A stretch of DNA of 64,000 bases from Acidimicrobiaceae bacterium (GTDB taxonomy: Bacteria > Actinomycetota > Acidimicrobiia > Acidimicrobiales > RAAP-2): NCBI GenBank assembly GCA_003167415.1, contig PMTF01000024.1:72174-136173 (forward strand), read 5' to 3'. The translations under genes were made by a program, and so were the position numbers. Shown here in pieces: positions 61,617 to 64,000 of this stretch (its first letter is position 1; every line of letters begins with the position of its first letter). A model generated the notes under the pieces. It did no database searches and was not told the origin of the DNA. It saw nothing but the letters and a program-made list of their open reading frames with translations.

Positions 61617-63713
61617 TCACCACTCCACCAACCGTGCATAAATGCCATCGTATCCACCGAACACGAGTAGCCGACTCTCGAGAGTGTCATAAAGCACACC
61701 ATCCGTAGTCTCACGTACTTGCACTACTGGTCTAACGCAATCCTCGGCCCTTAATAATCTCATTGCTTGTGAGAGGAACGAGGTGAAACGAACCGACATA
61801 TCGACCTCCGGGTCTCGTCCGCCCAATTTCCTAATGAAACCGCTTTGCGTGAGATAGACCTCCTTAAAAATGCCTTTCTTGGATTCACTCTTAGTGATAA
61901 CCCAACAACCTTCTAGGCGTCCCATTTCACCCACGCGCCAGGCCGATACTCCGCCCGCAACCGATCCCCCATCGTTGAGATTCACCAGCAAGTCAGCGAC
62001 TAGTACGTGGCGGGCGCCGTTACGCGTGCCTGCGGCACCTACTATCAGACGGCTTCCGAATATCTCGTGAGTAGTGACATTTGAAAAATCTTCTTGGAAT
62101 GACGTTGCCAACAACCTCGTTCGTAACGACACGGCAAGGTTGTGTAGGTGCGACGCACTGTAGTTGATCCCCAACGATCCATTTGAAAGCACACCTGGAG
62201 AAGATTCCGTCCCACCTGCAGCAAGCCGTTCGGGGTCGGAATTCAGTGCAGAGTCGCTCATTATTTCTGAGTTACAAAAGTTCATTACGGCTGCGGCGTC
62301 TTCCTCTAGCCGAAGTTTCGCGGCTAAAAACCTCTCGTAAACCACAGACTTCCTCTGAGCCCGCTTCAGTAACTGAAGTTCGTTCAAGTATCCAATCCAG
62401 AATGCGGCGCGTTGCTCTCCCGTAGTCGACTTCGGATTCGGGGCGGTGTCTTTTTGCTTCGCCAAATCAAGTGCTTGTGGAGTTATCGCCTTCAGTGCAG
62501 CGGATGCTTTGACGCCTTGGTCAATCGACTTCTTTGCAGTTGTTGAAGATTCCCGAAAGCGAGTCATTAATTTTGAAAATTGCTTCTCGCGCAGCTTTAT
62601 TGATTTTGATCTTCGATGAATGGATTCAGATTGCTGTCCTGGAACGTCGGTCTCTGAAGTTATGCGATCTGCGAATTCGGTTGCACTCGCTATCACTTCA
62701 TCGATTAGGTCTCCGATGTCGCATACCTCTGCCAAGTACTCGTCGGCAAAAGCACTTGTTTCGGCAATTATCCGCGAGGCTTCGGTGCCTCCGAGTTCAT
62801 GAAGACGAATGACGTTTTCCGAGATGCCTAGGTCAGGAAGACTCCCCGCCACAATCAAATACATTGGTCCTGGAATGCACGATTGATCAGTCTGTGGAGT
62901 TAGCGGTACTGTTGTTCCCTTCGGGACGCGAACTGCAGATCCTACGAGGTGACTGGGTAGTGGATTGACGGTGAGATTCGCACCTTTCCGCCTGTTGCAG
63001 ACCGCGCAAAGCAGTTGAAGATTAGCCAGCTCGTTGCTGCCACCCATTGCCAACGGGATCACGTGGTCAAACTGCAGATTGGTTTGAGACCCGCAGTCAA
63101 CGCATCGACCTTCGTCGCGAGTCCAAACATGATGCTTCACAACATCCGAAATCACTTCTCTGTTTACACGAGTTCCAAGTTGACTCGCCTGGGTCACTTC
63201 AATAGCCCGTTGAATCTTTCGTGCCCTCCTGAGATCACTTTCTTTCACCAGTGCGACGGCCTGCTCGAATGTGATGTTCGATTGAGCCTCATAGAAGGAG
63301 TTGTCAACCCAGATGAATCGTTGCTGAGGTGTTGACATGATTTCAACTGGATTCTGCTGCAGAAGTGAAAGATAAAATTCGGTAGTTACGTCATTTGATG
63401 TCGTCAGAGTTTTGGTTACCGAACCCCTGGATCTCCTCGTAGGTTCACTGGCAATTAGTACCAGTTTCCCTGTGGGCAATATCTCGCGGTACGTGATTTG
63501 CCTCTGCTTTGAGACTACAAAGGTGTCGCCTTTGGTCGCGATAGTCGGCTCAGACGCAACTCTCACGACCTGGTGATACAACGCCCCATTCTCGATCCGC
63601 CGAATCATGTTCAATCTCGTCACCGCTCCGTGAGGGCTCGGTTTGGCCCCAAGCATCCACCGGGCCCAATCTTTCGGGCGGTCGCTGATGAAGGTGCATC
63701 TGATGTTTCCCAA
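61617..63713 (-). CDS. Large HNH endonuclease domain protein
   Basis: 698 aa with a TTG start (TTG GGA AAC); ATG 63656 is a possible later start. The HNH domain spans about 196-244 with Cys204, Cys207, DH at 216-217, Cys236 and Cys239 (CVDC...FDHVIPLAMGGSNELANLQLLCAVC). The N-terminal 190 and C-terminal 450 residues match no family I know; a helical, possibly coiled-coil region lies at about 330-400. It is antisense to and downstream of the SbcC-like gene. May be a restriction or homing-like nuclease. Confidence 0.75.
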   Translation of the reverse strand: MGNIRCTFISDRPKDWARWMLGAKPSPHGAVTRLNMIRRIENGALYHQVVRVASEPTIATKGDTFVVSKQRQITYREILPTGKLVLIASEPTRRSRGSVTKTLTTSNDVTTEFYLSLLQQNPVEIMSTPQQRFIWVDNSFYEAQSNITFEQAVALVKESDLRRARKIQRAIEVTQASQLGTRVNREVISDVVKHHVWTRDEGRCVDCGSQTNLQFDHVIPLAMGGSNELANLQLLCAVCNRRKGANLTVNPLPSHLVGSAVRVPKGTTVPLTPQTDQSCIPGPMYLIVAGSLPDLGISENVIRLHELGGTEASRIIAETSAFADEYLAEVCDIGDLIDEVIASATEFADRITSETDVPGQQSESIHRRSKSIKLREKQFSKLMTRFRESSTTAKKSIDQGVKASAALKAITPQALDLAKQKDTAPNPKSTTGEQRAAFWIGYLNELQLLKRAQRKSVVYERFLAAKLRLEEDAAAVMNFCNSEIMSDSALNSDPERLAAGGTESSPGVLSNGSLGINYSASHLHNLAVSLRTRLLATSFQEDFSNVTTHEIFGSRLIVGAAGTRNGARHVLVADLLVNLNDGGSVAGGVSAWRVGEMGRLEGCWVITKSESKKGIFKEVYLTQSGFIRKLGGRDPEVDMSVRFTSFLSQAMRLLRAEDCVRPVVQVRETTDGVLYDTLESRLLVFGGYDGIYARLVEW

Positions 63714-64000
63714 ATGTCGGACAATTCTCTACCAAGCATAGTTGTACCCTTCGGAGTTGTTTCCCAAGAAATTATTGATGCCTCCTTTTGCGGCACGTTC
63801 GTGTCCTCCTTCTTTCTTGCTGGAATACTTACAGTCGGATGTGACGCTCTGTTTAGAAGGGGACGATTTGGCTTTAGGTCCCATTTTCGGACACTACCTG
63901 TGAGCTCTCATCGTCTGCAAAGAGAATTACCCGACCTTTTAGAGCTCTTGCGACGTGACCGCGAGTCGTATTTGATCTCGCTCCGCGAATTGTGTTGGAC
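63714..64000 (+). CDS. Partial protein cut by right edge
   Basis: Frame open from ATG 63714 to the window end (95 codons). Starts MSDNSLPSIVVPFGVVSQEIID and has a hydrophobic run SSFFLAGILTVG, suggesting a membrane segment at about 30-44. The rest is charged (DLLELLRRDRES). It begins one base after the divergent HNH gene start, so they share a promoter region. No family recognised. Confidence 0.45.
   Translation, partial: MSDNSLPSIVVPFGVVSQEIIDASFCGTFVSSFFLAGILTVGCDALFRRGRFGFRSHFRTLPVSSHRLQRELPDLLELLRRDRESYLISLRELCW

Noticed and set aside
1-64000. CRISPR array
   Set aside because: No series of regularly spaced identical repeats and no cas-like gene was seen on either strand.

Overview
The window looks like a chromosomal segment of a high-GC actinobacterium. 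The order hrcA-dnaJ-rsmE-HIT-phoH-ybeY-CNNM/CBS-era, followed by uppS-recO-hemW-glyS, is typical of that phylum. Acidimicrobiia or a related lineage is my best guess, by inference only. GTG starts and 4-base ATGA/GTGA stop-start overlaps are frequent.

Region 1 (1-28.4 kb) is housekeeping. It holds an APH-fold kinase (cut by the left edge), a thioredoxin-TPR protein, a FolP2-like dihydropteroate synthase homologue, holA, rpsT (reverse), lepA, a zinc-ribbon membrane protein and a DinB/DUF664 protein. Next come the hrcA-dnaJ heat-shock operon behind a clear CIRCE operator, rsmE, a HIT protein, phoH, ybeY, a CNNM/CBS protein and era. A TauE/SafE-like permease and a DinG-like helicase lie on the reverse strand, then uppS, a small membrane protein, recO, hemW, glyS and a methyltransferase. 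The reverse strand also carries an MFS transporter, a PaaI thioesterase and a DrrAB-type ABC exporter. The block ends with dnaG followed by an atypical sigma-70 protein where rpoD often sits, and two tRNA genes (Asn-GTT and Ile-CAT).

Region 2 (28.6-55.4 kb) is an integrative, probably mobilizable element next to tRNA-Ile(CAT). It starts with a tyrosine integrase and ends with a MobF relaxase plus a small partner gene; no coupling protein or type IV secretion genes are visible. The cargo is a dense defence island. In order it has a DUF5131/TcmP three-Cys pair, an orphan DUF1883 protein beside a transposase scrap, an FRG protein, a zinc-finger NERD nuclease-like protein, a tiny basic protein and a truncated ArdC-like metallopeptidase. 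Then comes a four-gene restriction-like operon (SNF2 helicase, DUF4391, beta-class Mod, type III Res). Next is a complete type III CBASS (CdnC cyclase, HORMA, TRIP13 ATPase, NucC nuclease). Last is an XRE-ImmA/DUF4411-PIN/DUF6650-like operon. Related copies of a sequence of about 70 bases bracket the CBASS plus toxin-antitoxin segment. The defence cargo is visibly more AT-rich than the flanking core and than the relaxase.

Region 3 (55.4-64 kb) begins with a tRNA-3'-end-like sequence and a strong hairpin. It then carries a secreted DUF4352-like protein, an unknown protein, an Mre11/Rad50-like (SbcD/SbcC-like) pair whose ATPase has no visible zinc hook, a large HNH protein, and a gene cut by the right edge.

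The most interesting items are the intact NucC-CBASS, the restriction-like operon, the bracketing repeats that suggest modular cargo slots, the chimeric tRNA-like site, the hookless Rad50-like pair and the unusual sigma factor after dnaG.
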